Assembly: GCA_040754295.1 (NCBI GenBank)
Contig: JBFMCQ010000006.1
Coordinates: forward strand, 27,779 to 91,778
Length of the DNA stretch: 64,000 nt
From: Solimonas sp040754295
Lineage (GTDB): Bacteria; Pseudomonadota; Gammaproteobacteria; Nevskiales; Nevskiaceae
Reading direction: 5' to 3'
Each line of letters begins with the position of its first letter. Position 1 is the stretch's first letter. The notes beneath the pieces are model-generated. The model searched no databases. It was not told where the DNA came from and was given only the letters and a program-made list of their open reading frames with translations. This document shows positions 44,057 through 53,235 of this stretch, in pieces. Both the position numbers and the translations under genes were made by a program.

Positions 44057-44872
44057 TCACGCCGTCTCTCCCATGAGATCCTCTTCGAACGTGCGCGCCG
44101 TCTTGTAATGGAACGCGATCGGCCCGTCGTGCCGGCCTTCGAGGAACTGGCGCACCAGCTCGGAAGAAGAGCCGCGGATCGCATCCGGCGTACCGTGGTC
44201 GAGCACCTTGCCGCCGTGGACGATGTAGGCGTAGTCGGCGATCGACAGCACTTCGCCGACGTCGTGCGAGACGACGATGCTGGTGATCCCCAGCGACTGG
44301 TTCAGCGAGCGGATCAGGCGCATCAGCACGCCCATGCTGATCGGATCCTGCCCGGTGAACGGCTCGTCGTACATCACCATGTCGGGATCGAGCGCGATCG
44401 CGCGCGCCAGCGCCACGCGCCGTGCCATGCCCCCGGAAAGCTCTTCCGGATAGAGCTCCGCAGCGCCGCGCAGGCCGACCGCTTCCAGCTTCATCAGGAC
44501 GATGTCGCGGATCAGTGCGTCCGCGAGCCTGGTGTGCTCGCGCAGCGGGTAGGCCACGTTCTCGAAGACGGTGAGATCGGTCAGCAGCGCGCCGTGCTGG
44601 AACAGCATGCCCATGCGCCGGCGCATCCGGTACAGCCCGGCGCGGCTCTGCTTGTGCACGTCCTCGCCGTCGAAGCGCACGGTGCCGGCGTTGGGGCGCC
44701 ACTGGCCGCCGATGAGGCGCAGCAGCGTCGTCTTGCCGGTGCCCGAGGGACCCATGATCGCGGTGATGCGGCCGCGGCGGATGTCGACATCGACGCCGTC
44801 ATAGATCAGGCGGCTGCCGTAGCCGAAGCGCAGGCCGCGGACACTGACCAAACTGGTTTCCGTGTCGTTCAT
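44057..44872 (-). CDS. mlaF: MlaF ABC-transporter ATPase
   Basis: The ATPase of the Mla transporter, 271 residues. It has Walker A IMGPSGTGKTTLLRL (about 36), the Q-loop FQHGAL, signature ELSGGMARRVALARA, Walker B MVMYDEPFTGQDP and switch His SHDVGEVLSIAD. I start at MNDTETSLVS; an ATG at 44926 overlaps the -10 and cannot be used. Confidence 0.96.
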   Translation of the reverse strand: MNDTETSLVSVRGLRFGYGSRLIYDGVDVDIRRGRITAIMGPSGTGKTTLLRLIGGQWRPNAGTVRFDGEDVHKQSRAGLYRMRRRMGMLFQHGALLTDLTVFENVAYPLREHTRLADALIRDIVLMKLEAVGLRGAAELYPEELSGGMARRVALARAIALDPDMVMYDEPFTGQDPISMGVLMRLIRSLNQSLGITSIVVSHDVGEVLSIADYAYIVHGGKVLDHGTPDAIRGSSSELVRQFLEGRHDGPIAFHYKTARTFEEDLMGETA

Positions 44873-44924
44873 TGGCAAGAGGGCGGCCCTGTCTGAGGGT
44901 CGAAGCCGGTTTTGTTCGGACGCC

Positions 44925-44953
44925 ATTATAGGTCGTAGGTCGCCGCGTGTAGC
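44925..44953 (-). promoter_or_regulatory. mla operon promoter (GCTACA-17-TATAAT)
   Basis: On the minus strand a perfect TATAAT (44930-44925) has GCTACA 17 bases upstream (44953-44948). The start would be near 44918, about 45 bases before the mlaF ATG. Confidence 0.65.
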
Positions 44954-44992
44954 TCGGCCGCAAGCCGGAAGCCTTTGCTACACCCCGCGGCG
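44941..44992. repeat. long palindromic element between lipB and the mla promoter
   Basis: CGCCGCGTGTAGC (44941-44953) pairs with GCTACA (44977-44982) and CGCGGCG (44986-44992), a 13-bp stem with a 3-base bulge and an inner CGGC/GCCG stem. It resembles REP-type palindromes. It overlaps the -35 of mla. Confidence 0.6.
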
Positions 44993-45001
44993 TACCGGCC
45001 G

Positions 45002-45634
45002 CTAGCGTTCGAGTCTCGCGAGCAGGTACGGCTCGAGGTCGCGCGCGACAGCGGCGACCGACCGCGGCCCGCCCAGGTCCACGATCTGTGTCATCCGCAG
45101 CCCGCTGTAGCCGCAGGGATTGATGCGCGCGAATGGCTCCAGGTCCATGGCCACGTTGAGCGCCAGCCCGTGGTAGCTGCAGCCGCGGCGCACGCGCAGG
45201 CCCAGCGAGCCGATCTTCGCGCGTCCCGGCAGCCCGCCGGCAGCGTCGACGTAGACGCCCGGTGCTTCGCGATCCGCGTGCGCGGCGATGCCGTAGCCCG
45301 CGAGCAGGTCGATCATCGCCAGCTCGATGCGCGTCACCAGGCTGCGGATGCCGTAGCCCAGGCGCTGCAGGTCGAGCAGGCAGTAGACGACGAGCTGGCC
45401 GGGGCCATGGTACGTGACCTGGCCGCCGCGGTCGGCCTGCACGACCGGGATGTCGCCGGCGGCGAGCACATGCTCGGCCTTGCCGGCCTGTCCCTGCGTG
45501 AACACCGGCGGATGCTCGAGCATCCAGATCTCATCCGGCGTCTCGGCGCCGCGCGCGTCAGTGAACGCGCGCATCCGCGCGAGCATCGGCACGTAGTCCT
45601 GCAGGCCGAGCGGACGGACGATCGGCGCGCTCAC
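45002..45634 (-). CDS. lipB: octanoyltransferase
   Basis: Transfers octanoyl from ACP to lipoyl domains. The 210-residue protein has DEIWMLEHPPVFTQGQAG, the signature RGGQVTYHGPGQLVVY, the catalytic Lys in AKIGSLG and the catalytic Cys in INPCGYSGL. In E. coli ybeD lies between dacA and lipB; here it is absent and lipA is not adjacent. Confidence 0.96.
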   Translation of the reverse strand: MSAPIVRPLGLQDYVPMLARMRAFTDARGAETPDEIWMLEHPPVFTQGQAGKAEHVLAAGDIPVVQADRGGQVTYHGPGQLVVYCLLDLQRLGYGIRSLVTRIELAMIDLLAGYGIAAHADREAPGVYVDAAGGLPGRAKIGSLGLRVRRGCSYHGLALNVAMDLEPFARINPCGYSGLRMTQIVDLGGPRSVAAVARDLEPYLLARLER

Positions 45635-45668
45635 CCGCTCCTCTTGGCGCAGCGTCTGCCGGATCGCC

Positions 45669-46805
45669 TCAGCTGCCGATCCACAGCCGTACCGTGTCGA
45701 CCAGCTGCTGCAGCATGCCGCCTTCGGCGACCGGCTGCAGCGCGACCAGCGGCAGCGTGCGCAACGGCTTGTCGCCGATGCTCAGCGTGATCGTGCCGAG
45801 CGGCTGGCCGGCGCTGACCGGTGCGATCGGCGAGGCGTCGATCGTCGGCGCCAGCGCCAGCTGGTCGGCGAGCCCGCGCGGCACCGTGAGCACGACCGGG
45901 TCGGCAACGCCGACGGGCAGCTGCTCGACCGCGCCCTTCCAGACACGCACGCTCTGCACCGGCTTGTCGCTGCCGAACAACGTGACGTTCTCGAAGAAGC
46001 GGAAGCCGTAGTCCAGCAGTGTCTTCGACGCCTGGGCGCGCTCCTGCGGTCCGCCGGTGCCCATGACGACCGCGATCAGCCGGCGGTTCTCACGCACCGA
46101 CGAGGCGGCGAGACAGAAGCCCGCGCTCTCGGTGTGCCCGGTCTTGATGCCGTCCGCGCCGGGATCCATGTCCAGCAGCAGGTTGCGGTTCTGCTGCGTG
46201 ATCGTGCCGCGGTGGCCGAAAGCGAACTCGCGCTCGCTGAACAGCTTGTAGCCGTCTGGGAAATCGCGGATCAGCGCCTGCGAGAGCAGGGCGACGTCAC
46301 GCGCGGTCGTGTAGTGCCCGGGCGACGGCAGGCCGGTGGAGTTCTCGAAATGCGTGCCGGTCAGGCCCAGGCGCTTGGCGTGCGTGTTCATCAGCTCCGC
46401 GAACACCGACTCGTCGCCGGCGATGTGCTCGGCGATCGCGACGGTGGCATCGTTGCCGGACTGCACGATGCTGCCCATCAGCAGATCGCCGAAAGCCACG
46501 CGCTTGCCGACTTCGACGAAGGTGCGCGAGCCGGGCGTGCGCCAGGCCTTCTCGCTGATCAGCACCGGGTCGTCCACCGACACGTGGCCGCGCCTGAGCT
46601 CGTCGAAAGCGACGTAGGCGGTCATGATCTTGGTGATGCTCGCCGGCTCGACGCGCAGCTCGGCGTTGCTCTCGGCGAGCACCTGGGCGCTGGCGAAGTC
46701 GTAGAGGACATAGCTTCTGGCGTCGATCGTCGGCGGGCTCGGCACGCCGGCGAACGCGGACAGCGGCAGCGACAGGCTGAGCAGAAGGCGAATCGAAAGC
46801 TTCAT
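45669..46805 (-). CDS. dacA: D-alanyl-D-alanine carboxypeptidase (PBP5/6 type)
   Basis: Trims the terminal D-Ala of peptidoglycan stem peptides in the periplasm. It has 378 residues with a signal peptide (LLLSLSLPLSAFA), the active-site ASITK (S-x-x-K, about 55), SGN motif (IVQSGNDAT) and KTG (DGIKTGHTESAG), then the PBP5 C-terminal domain and an amphipathic end (LVDTVRLWIG) as membrane anchor. The start at 46805 gives the neatest signal; an ATG three codons earlier (46814) is equally possible. Confidence 0.93.
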   Translation of the reverse strand: MKLSIRLLLSLSLPLSAFAGVPSPPTIDARSYVLYDFASAQVLAESNAELRVEPASITKIMTAYVAFDELRRGHVSVDDPVLISEKAWRTPGSRTFVEVGKRVAFGDLLMGSIVQSGNDATVAIAEHIAGDESVFAELMNTHAKRLGLTGTHFENSTGLPSPGHYTTARDVALLSQALIRDFPDGYKLFSEREFAFGHRGTITQQNRNLLLDMDPGADGIKTGHTESAGFCLAASSVRENRRLIAVVMGTGGPQERAQASKTLLDYGFRFFENVTLFGSDKPVQSVRVWKGAVEQLPVGVADPVVLTVPRGLADQLALAPTIDASPIAPVSAGQPLGTITLSIGDKPLRTLPLVALQPVAEGGMLQQLVDTVRLWIGS

Positions 46806-46855
46806 CGTGGGCATCGAAAGAAAGTGGCAAGGGTTCAGGCGGCGCGGCCGCTCCG

Positions 46856-47749
46856 TCAGCGGGCCCAGGTAACGGCGTAGCCCAGCGCCTCGAGACGGCT
46901 GCGCGTGGCTTCGGCGCTGTGCGAATCGCCGAACGGGCCGAGGACGACGCGGTGCACGGCGATGCCGTCCGCCTCGTCGACCAGAATCTGTGCATCCGCG
47001 TGGCCGTGGCCGGCGAGCTCCTCGCGCATCGCCACGGCGTTGATCGGATCGGCGTAGGCGGCGATCTGCAGCCAGCGTTCCGACGCCGGCGCCGGCTCGA
47101 GCGGATCGAGGGCGACGAGCTCGACCTCGGCGCTGCCGGCACCGAGCATGTCGAGCTTCGCGGCGGCGGCGTAGGACAGATCGATCACCCGGCCCGGGCG
47201 GAACGGTCCGCGATCGTTGACGCGCACGACCACGCTCCGGCGCGTGTCGAGCCGCGTCACACGCACATAACTGGGCAGCGGCAGCGACTTGTGCGCGGCG
47301 GTCATCTGGAACATGTCGTAAATCTCGCCGCTCGCCGTCCTGTGGCCATGAAACTTCTTGCCGTACCACGACGCCATGCCGCGCTCCTGGAAGCCGGACG
47401 CGCGGTCGAGCACGCGGTAGGTCTTGCCGAAGACCTCGTAGACCGGCGAATTGCCGCTGCGCGCGCGCGGCTCCGCGCGCGGCTCTGCGTCCGGAATCGC
47501 CGCGATGTCCGGCGGAATCTCGGTGACCGACGGGGCCACGTCCTTGGCCATCGCATAGCGGCCGGCATTGGTCGTCGGCCGCTGGTCCGGTCGCGACGGG
47601 CTGCCGCCGCACGCGGCCAGCGCCGCGGCGGCGAGCAGCACCCCGATGCGCCCGGCCGCAGGCCGAGCACTGCCCCTGTCCCCTTCGCGGAGGAGGGAGG
47701 GGCCACCCGCGGAGCGGGTCGTGGGGAGAGGGCCCGCGCCCCAGGTCAA
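46856..47749 (-). CDS. rlpA: RlpA-like septal lytic transglycosylase, lipoprotein with SPOR domain
   Basis: Cleaves denuded glycan strands at the septum. It has a lipobox LAAC followed by GGSPSRPD, a double-psi barrel with GMASWYGKKFHGHRTASGE and VVRVNDRGPF, and a SPOR domain at the end (WLQIAAYADPINA to GYAV). Starts are odd: a TTG at 47749 overlaps the mltB stop (TTGA) and has GGAG eight bases upstream, but it yields a 36-residue leader before the signal helix, and that leader is encoded by a dispersed repeat. A GTG at 47641 would give a very short signal. I take the TTG. Confidence 0.85.
   Translation of the reverse strand: MTWGAGPLPTTRSAGGPSLLREGDRGSARPAAGRIGVLLAAAALAACGGSPSRPDQRPTTNAGRYAMAKDVAPSVTEIPPDIAAIPDAEPRAEPRARSGNSPVYEVFGKTYRVLDRASGFQERGMASWYGKKFHGHRTASGEIYDMFQMTAAHKSLPLPSYVRVTRLDTRRSVVVRVNDRGPFRPGRVIDLSYAAAAKLDMLGAGSAEVELVALDPLEPAPASERWLQIAAYADPINAVAMREELAGHGHADAQILVDEADGIAVHRVVLGPFGDSHSAEATRSRLEALGYAVTWAR
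47673..47732. repeat. inverted CCCCTGTCCCC/GGGGAGAGGG element at the rlpA start
   Basis: Arms near 47673-47683 and 47723-47732 are inverted copies with one mismatch, with ACCCGC/GCGGGT pairing inside. The element lies wholly within the first 26 codons of rlpA if the TTG start is used. Confidence 0.6.
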
Positions 47750-48756
47750 GCGCCGGGCTCCTTTGCCGCCGCGAGCGCGTCTTCGATGCGCCGGGCGAGT
47801 TGAGTGACCGCCATGCCGTAGAACACGCGCGGGTTGTAAGTCATGACCGAATAGAAATTGGGCAGCGCCAGCCAGTACTCGCGGCCGTCCCCGTCGAGCG
47901 CCAGCTCGACGAGTCCGACCGGCAGATCGCCCGGCAGTTCCGTGGCCGGCTCGATGCCGAGTGCCTCGAGGTCGGCCACGCGGTGCGTGACCCGGCGGCC
48001 GTTGACCGGCAGCCCCGGCGCCGGTGCATCGGGCGCGAGCCGCGCGCGCACGGCCAGCGGCTCGCCGCGGCGCCAGGCGCGGCTGCGGTCGTATTCGGTC
48101 AGGTAGCGCGCGATCGAGCCGATCGCGTCCGGCAGCGACCACAGATCGCGGCGGCCGTCGCCGTCGAAGTCCACCGCCAGCCGCCGGTAGTTGCTCGGCA
48201 TGAACTGCGCAGCGCCCATCGCTCCGGCGTACGAGCCCTGCGGCGCCGTGGGGTCGAGCCCGAAGTCGCGGCAGAAGGCGAAATATTCCGTGAGCTCCGA
48301 GAAGAAGAAGCGATGCCGCGTCGGGTGCTCGAAGCCCTGGGTCGCCAGCGCATCGAGCACGCGCACCGAGCCGGTGATGCGCCCATAGCGGGTTTCGATG
48401 CCGAGCACGCTGGCGATCACTGCGGGCGGCACGCCGTACTCTTCTTCGGCACGCGCGAACCACTGCGCGTGGCTGCGCAGCACCGCGACCCCGGTGTCGA
48501 TGCGGTCCTGGTCGATGCGCCGCGCATACTGGGTCCAGGTCTCGGTCTTCTCCGGCGCCTTCTGCTCGCGCTCGATGAGCTGCGGCAGCCGCTGCGCCGA
48601 AGCCAGCGCGGTCTTGACCCGATCGAGATCCTCGGGGCTGAACGCGTACTCCGCTTTCAGCGTCTTCAGCAGCTCCGGCGCGCGGGCATGGTCGCCGTAG
48701 TCGGCGCGGGCGGCCGCGGCGAACGCCGCGAGCAGCAGAACGGGCAGTCGGTTCAT
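47746..48756 (-). CDS. mltB: lytic murein transglycosylase B
   Basis: Cleaves peptidoglycan glycan strands to anhydro ends. The 336-residue protein has an N-terminal signal (LPVLLLAAFAAAARA) without a clear lipobox, so a soluble periplasmic form is likely. The catalytic Glu lies in VLGIETRYGR (about 125), and GAMGAAQFMPSNYRRLAVDFDGDG is the MltB/SltB signature. It is coupled to rodA by a one-base overlap. Confidence 0.94.
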   Translation of the reverse strand: MNRLPVLLLAAFAAAARADYGDHARAPELLKTLKAEYAFSPEDLDRVKTALASAQRLPQLIEREQKAPEKTETWTQYARRIDQDRIDTGVAVLRSHAQWFARAEEEYGVPPAVIASVLGIETRYGRITGSVRVLDALATQGFEHPTRHRFFFSELTEYFAFCRDFGLDPTAPQGSYAGAMGAAQFMPSNYRRLAVDFDGDGRRDLWSLPDAIGSIARYLTEYDRSRAWRRGEPLAVRARLAPDAPAPGLPVNGRRVTHRVADLEALGIEPATELPGDLPVGLVELALDGDGREYWLALPNFYSVMTYNPRVFYGMAVTQLARRIEDALAAAKEPGA

Positions 48757-49892
48757 CACTTCGCGAGCAGTTTGCGATGGGTCTGTATCGACATCAGCAT
48801 ACCGAAGCAGGCCAGCAGCGACACCGCGGACGTGCCGCCGTAGCTCACCAGCGGCAGCGGAACACCGACCACGGGCAAAAGGCCGATGACCATGCCGATG
48901 TTGATGAACACGTAGAAAAAGAAGGTCAGCGCCAGCGCCCCGCCGAGCAGGCGCTCGAAGGTGCTCTGTGCGCGCAGGGCGATCCACAGGCTGCGGCCGA
49001 TGATCGCCATGTAGAGCAGCAGCAGCAGGAGCACGCCGAGCAGACCCAGCTCTTCGGCGAAGACCGCGAAGATGAAATCGGTGTGCGCCTCGGGCAGAAA
49101 ATCCAGATTTGCCTGCGTGCCGTTGAGCCAGCCCTTGCCGAACAGCCCGCCGGAGCCGATCGCGATCTTCGACTGCGCGATGTGGTAACCGGCGCCGAGC
49201 GGGTCGCTTTCCGGATCGAGCAGTGTCAGGATGCGCTGGCGCTGATAGTCGTGCAGCCGTTCCCACAGCACCGGCGCGGCGGCTGCGCCCGCGGCGAGCG
49301 CGCCGAGGATCCAGCGCCACTGCAGGCCGGCGAAAAACAGCGCGAAGCAGCCGGCGGTGATGATCAGCAGCGCGGTGCCGAGGTCCGGCTGCCTCACGAT
49401 CAGCGCCGCCGGCAGGCCGATCAAAGCCAACGTCGCGCCGATCGTGAGCAGGCTCGGCGGCAGGCGCCGCAGGTGCAGGAAGGCCGCGACCGTCATCGGC
49501 ATCGCCAGCTTCATCAGCTCCGACGGCTGGAAGCGCAGCACACCGAGATCCAGCCAGCGCTGCGCGCCCTTGGCGTGGTCGCCGAGGATCAGCACCAGAA
49601 TCAGCAGCAGCAGGGTCAGGCCGTAGGCCCACGGCGCAACCGCGCGGTAAACCTCGGGTGGTGCCTGGGCGATGGCGATCATCGCGATCACGCCGAGCAC
49701 GACGCGCTGTCCCTGGCTGATCACCGCGTCCAGCGAATGGCCGGACGCCGAGTACTGCACGAACATGCCGGCGGCGGCGAGGCACAGCAGCATCAGCAGC
49801 AGCGGCAGATCGATATGCCAGGTTTCGAGCCAGTCGCCGAGGCCGGGTTCGGGCTTGCGCGGACGCGTGCCGTGCAGGACTTGCGCGATCAT
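48756..49892 (-). CDS. rodA: rod-shape SEDS glycosyltransferase RodA
   Basis: The peptidoglycan polymerase of the elongasome, acting with PBP2. It has 378 residues and about ten membrane segments. GAQRWLDLGVLRFQPSELMK, RQPDLGTALLI, QSKIAIGSGGLFGKGWLNGT (19-residue core), FIFAVFAEELGLLG and LPLVSYGGTS are SEDS signatures. The ATG overlaps the mrdA stop by ATGA, and the Glu-rich mrdA end supplies GGAGG upstream. Confidence 0.96.
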   Translation of the reverse strand: MIAQVLHGTRPRKPEPGLGDWLETWHIDLPLLLMLLCLAAAGMFVQYSASGHSLDAVISQGQRVVLGVIAMIAIAQAPPEVYRAVAPWAYGLTLLLLILVLILGDHAKGAQRWLDLGVLRFQPSELMKLAMPMTVAAFLHLRRLPPSLLTIGATLALIGLPAALIVRQPDLGTALLIITAGCFALFFAGLQWRWILGALAAGAAAAPVLWERLHDYQRQRILTLLDPESDPLGAGYHIAQSKIAIGSGGLFGKGWLNGTQANLDFLPEAHTDFIFAVFAEELGLLGVLLLLLLYMAIIGRSLWIALRAQSTFERLLGGALALTFFFYVFINIGMVIGLLPVVGVPLPLVSYGGTSAVSLLACFGMLMSIQTHRKLLAK

Positions 49893-51835
49893 TCCTCCTC
49901 CTCGAGCGCTGTGCGGGCCGGTGCCGCGGTGGCGGCCGGCGTGACCGCAGGCTTCGCCGCCGGCACGTAGCGCACTTCGCCGAGCAGGTACTGGTCCATG
50001 ACCTGGCGCGCCATTGGCGCGGCGAAGGTGCTGCCGCCGCCGGCGTGCTCGGCGATGACGGCAACGGCGATCGTCGGCGCTTCGACCGGCGCGAACGCGA
50101 TGAACAGCGCGTGGTCGCGCAGGTGCAGCGGGGTTTCCTCCAGCGTCGGCGCCCTGTCGTCCTGACGCAGGCCGGCGACCTGCGCCGTGCCGGTTTTCCC
50201 CGCCATGCGGTACGGGGCATCGCGGCCGATGCGGTATGCGGTGCCGCTGGGCGAATGCGTGACGTCCTCCATCGCGGCAATCACCTTGCTCCAGTTCGCG
50301 TTGTCCTTCAACTCGATGCGCGGCAGTGGCTCGGGCACGAGGTCCTCGCGGGTCTTCGTGATCGGGTCTTCGACGGCGCGCAGTACATGGGGCCTGAAGC
50401 CGCCGCCGCGCATCGCGATGCGCGCCGTCATCTGCGCGAGCTGCACCGGCGTCACCAGCGTGTAGCCCTGACCGATGCCGACGTTGAGCGTTTCTCCCGG
50501 GTACCAGTTCTCGTGGCGCGTGCGCTGCTTCCACTCGCGCGACGGAAACAGGCCGCCTTTTTCCAGCGGCAGATCGAGCCCGGTCGGCTCGCCGAGGCCA
50601 AAGCCGGTCATCGCCGCGTGGATGCGGTCGATGCCGAGGTTCAGCGCCAGCTGGTAGAAGTAGACGTCGCAGGAGCGCATCAGGCCCGTGACCATGTCCA
50701 TCCAGCCGTGGCCGCTGCGCTTCCAGCAGCGGTACTTGCGGCTCGAGCCGGGCAGGGTCAACTCGCCGCGGCAGAACTCGCGGTGCTCGGGCTCGACGAC
50801 GCCGTACTCGAGCCCGGCGAGTGCCATCGCCGGCTTGATCGTCGACCCCGGCGGGTAGGTGCCCTGCAGCGCGCGGTTGTATAGCGGACGCCCGGGATCG
50901 TCGAGCAGTGCCTTGTAGCTGGCGGTGTCGATGCCTTCGACGAAGCTCTGCGGGTCGTAGCCCGGTTTGCTGACCAGCGCGATGACCTCGCCGTTGCGCG
51001 GGTCGATCGCGACGATGGCACCGTTGAGCTCGCCCAGCGCCCGCTCGGCGACGAGCTGCACCCGGGCGTCCAGCGAGAGGTACAGATTGCGGCCGGGATA
51101 GCCGCGCTGGTAGTCGATTTCGCGCAGCGGGCGGCCGTACGCGTTGGCCTCGATGATCTTGGCGCCCGGCTCGCCGCGCAGCAGATCCTCGCGGCTCTTC
51201 TCGACGCCGACCTTGCCGATCTGGTTGATGCCCTGGTAGGCGCGCTCGTCGACCTCCTGCAGCTCGGCTTCGGTGATGCCGCCGACGTAGCCGACCACGT
51301 GCGCCGCGCTGGCACCGAGCGGATAGTTGCGCGACAGGCCGGCGGTGACCTCGACGCCGCGAAACTCGTGGCGCCGGATCTCGTAGCGCGCGACTTCCTC
51401 CATCGACAGGTTCGTGCGCAGCGGCACGCCGCGGTAGCGCGGCGTCTTGCGCACGCGCTCCTGGAAGCGCTCGATGTCGGCGGGATGCACGTCGACGACG
51501 CGGCCGATGTCGTGCAGCATGCGCTCCATGTCCTCGATCTGCTCCGGCGTGATCTCCAGCACGAACGCCGGCTGGTTCTGCGCCAGCACGGTGCCGTTGC
51601 GGTCGTAGATCAGCCCGCGCACCGGCGCCACCGGCACCACACGCATGCGGTTCTCGTCGGCGCGCGTCGAGAAGTAGGCATGCTGCGAGACTTGCAGGTC
51701 GACCAGACGCACGATCAGGCCGACGAGGCACAGCAGCGCGACCAGCGCGGCGACCAGACTGCGGCGTTGGAAGGTCGCGCGCTCTGCCTGGACGTTCTTG
51801 AGCGCCTCGCGGCGGCGGCGGGAACCCAGGACCAT
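49889..51835 (-). CDS. mrdA: penicillin-binding protein 2
   Basis: The transpeptidase of cell elongation. It has 648 residues with an N-terminal membrane helix (about 27-45), a dimerisation/pedestal domain with APVRGLIYDRNG and YPLGASAAHVVGYVG, and the transpeptidase with PPGSTIKP (Ser nucleophile, about 333), RSCDVYFYQLA (SxD/N equivalent) and MAGKTGTAQ. It follows mreD by nine bases. Confidence 0.96.
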   Translation of the reverse strand: MVLGSRRRREALKNVQAERATFQRRSLVAALVALLCLVGLIVRLVDLQVSQHAYFSTRADENRMRVVPVAPVRGLIYDRNGTVLAQNQPAFVLEITPEQIEDMERMLHDIGRVVDVHPADIERFQERVRKTPRYRGVPLRTNLSMEEVARYEIRRHEFRGVEVTAGLSRNYPLGASAAHVVGYVGGITEAELQEVDERAYQGINQIGKVGVEKSREDLLRGEPGAKIIEANAYGRPLREIDYQRGYPGRNLYLSLDARVQLVAERALGELNGAIVAIDPRNGEVIALVSKPGYDPQSFVEGIDTASYKALLDDPGRPLYNRALQGTYPPGSTIKPAMALAGLEYGVVEPEHREFCRGELTLPGSSRKYRCWKRSGHGWMDMVTGLMRSCDVYFYQLALNLGIDRIHAAMTGFGLGEPTGLDLPLEKGGLFPSREWKQRTRHENWYPGETLNVGIGQGYTLVTPVQLAQMTARIAMRGGGFRPHVLRAVEDPITKTREDLVPEPLPRIELKDNANWSKVIAAMEDVTHSPSGTAYRIGRDAPYRMAGKTGTAQVAGLRQDDRAPTLEETPLHLRDHALFIAFAPVEAPTIAVAVIAEHAGGGSTFAAPMARQVMDQYLLGEVRYVPAAKPAVTPAATAAPARTALEEEE

Positions 51836-51844
51836 GCCGGCCGG

Positions 51845-52327
51845 CTACTCCTCGTCGGCCGGCTGCCGCAGCGCTTCCATCACGCTGAACAGCAGCGGCC
51901 AGAACAGCGTCGTCGACAGCACCGGCAGCCAGCGCAGCCAGGGGTCGGCCTGGTGCCGGGTGGCGCCGTCGACCCAGAACATCAGGAAGGAATACAGCGC
52001 CCAGGCCGGGATCAGCGCGAACGTCGCCTGCCACAGCGGGAACAGGATGAAGATGCCGCGCAGGCGTTCGACCAGGTAGACGACCAGCACCAGGCCGAGC
52101 GAATGCTGGCCCAGTACCGAGCCGAACAGTACGTCGAGCATCAGGCCGATGACGAAGGCCGGGAACAGCGTCGACACGCGCGGCTCGCGCAGCGCCCAGT
52201 ACGCCAGCATCAGCGCGACCCACGCCGGCCGCGCCGCGGCCAGCAGGTCGGGCAGCTGGATCAGCTGGAACAGCAGCGCGATCAGCAGGCTAGCGAAAAA
52301 GCCGAGGATCAGGCTGCGCGTCGTCAC
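51845..52327 (-). CDS. mreD: rod-shape protein MreD
   Basis: A 160-residue inner-membrane protein with about five membrane segments, beginning TTRSLILGFFASLLIALLFQ and containing FVIGLMLDVLFGSVLGQHSL. The start is a GTG overlapping the mreC stop (GTGA). Order mreB-mreC-mreD-mrdA-rodA is standard for the elongasome operon. Confidence 0.92.
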   Translation of the reverse strand: MTTRSLILGFFASLLIALLFQLIQLPDLLAAARPAWVALMLAYWALREPRVSTLFPAFVIGLMLDVLFGSVLGQHSLGLVLVVYLVERLRGIFILFPLWQATFALIPAWALYSFLMFWVDGATRHQADPWLRWLPVLSTTLFWPLLFSVMEALRQPADEE

Positions 52328-53223
52328 GGCGATCCGTCTGCGGCCGCGGCCGGGCCGGTTTCGTCTTCTGCGCCGCCGACGCGGAAGCTCTCGCTCCAGA
52401 CCAGCAGCGCCTGGCGTCCCTGGTTGAGCCGCGCGGCCGGCGACGCATAGGCTTCCATGAAATGCTCGCCGGCGACGTGGCGCACCTCGTAGACGGTGCC
52501 GACCGGGTAACCCGCCGGAAAGCGGCCGCCGAGCGCCGACGACACCAGCAGGTCGCCGACGCGCACGTCGGCATTGCTCGGCAGGAAGGGCACGCGCAGG
52601 CCGTGCTCGCCGCCGCCGATCGCGATCGTCTGCATGCCGGTACGGTTGACCTCTACCGGAATGCCGTGGTCGGGGTCGGTGATCAGCAGCGCCTTCGAGC
52701 GCAGATGGCTGACCTCGACGATCTGACCGAGGATGCCGTGCGCGTCGACCAGCGCCTGGCCGCGGTAGACGGCGTCGCGCGTGCCCTTGTTGAGCACGAT
52801 CTGGTTGCGGTACGGGTCCTGGCTGACGCCGACGATCTCGGCGATCAGCACCTCGTCGTCGATGCGCGCGGCCGAGGCGAGCAGCTCGCGGATGCGCCGG
52901 TTCTCCGCCTCCAGCGCGTCCAGGCGCTGCAGCCGCGCTTCCAGCAGCAGCTGCTTCTCCTTGAGCTCGCGGTTCTCGCGCTGCAGGCTCTCCCGGGTAT
53001 CGAGGTTCTCGGCGGCGCTGGCGATGTGGCGTGGCAGCGTCGCCACCCAGACCAGCGGGGTGAGCATGAACGACAGCGCGCTGCGCACCGGCTGCAGCGC
53101 CTCGCCGCGGGAATCGTTGAAGATCAGCGCGATCGAGACCAGCGCGAGCACGCAAGTGCGCAGACCGAGGCCCGGTCCGCGCGGGAACAGGGGTCGGCGA
53201 TGGGTCTCGGGCAGCGTGTTCAA
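52324..53223 (-). CDS. mreC: rod-shape protein MreC
   Basis: A bitopic periplasmic scaffold. It has 299 residues with one membrane helix (about 20-37), a coiled coil (about 70-110, SLQRENRELKEKQLLLEARL) and the beta-rich MreC domain with VSQDPYRNQIVLNKGTRD, GILGQIVEV and LLITDPDHGIPVEVNRTG. The leader upstream is filled by a heptamer hairpin. Confidence 0.95.
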   Translation of the reverse strand: MNTLPETHRRPLFPRGPGLGLRTCVLALVSIALIFNDSRGEALQPVRSALSFMLTPLVWVATLPRHIASAAENLDTRESLQRENRELKEKQLLLEARLQRLDALEAENRRIRELLASAARIDDEVLIAEIVGVSQDPYRNQIVLNKGTRDAVYRGQALVDAHGILGQIVEVSHLRSKALLITDPDHGIPVEVNRTGMQTIAIGGGEHGLRVPFLPSNADVRVGDLLVSSALGGRFPAGYPVGTVYEVRHVAGEHFMEAYASPAARLNQGRQALLVWSESFRVGGAEDETGPAAAADGSP

Positions 53224-53235
53224 GCCGGAAAGGCG

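Noticed and set aside
44873..44926. Longer mlaF starting at the ATG 44926
   Set aside because: That ATG is part of the TATAAT of the promoter and would lie upstream of the transcript start.
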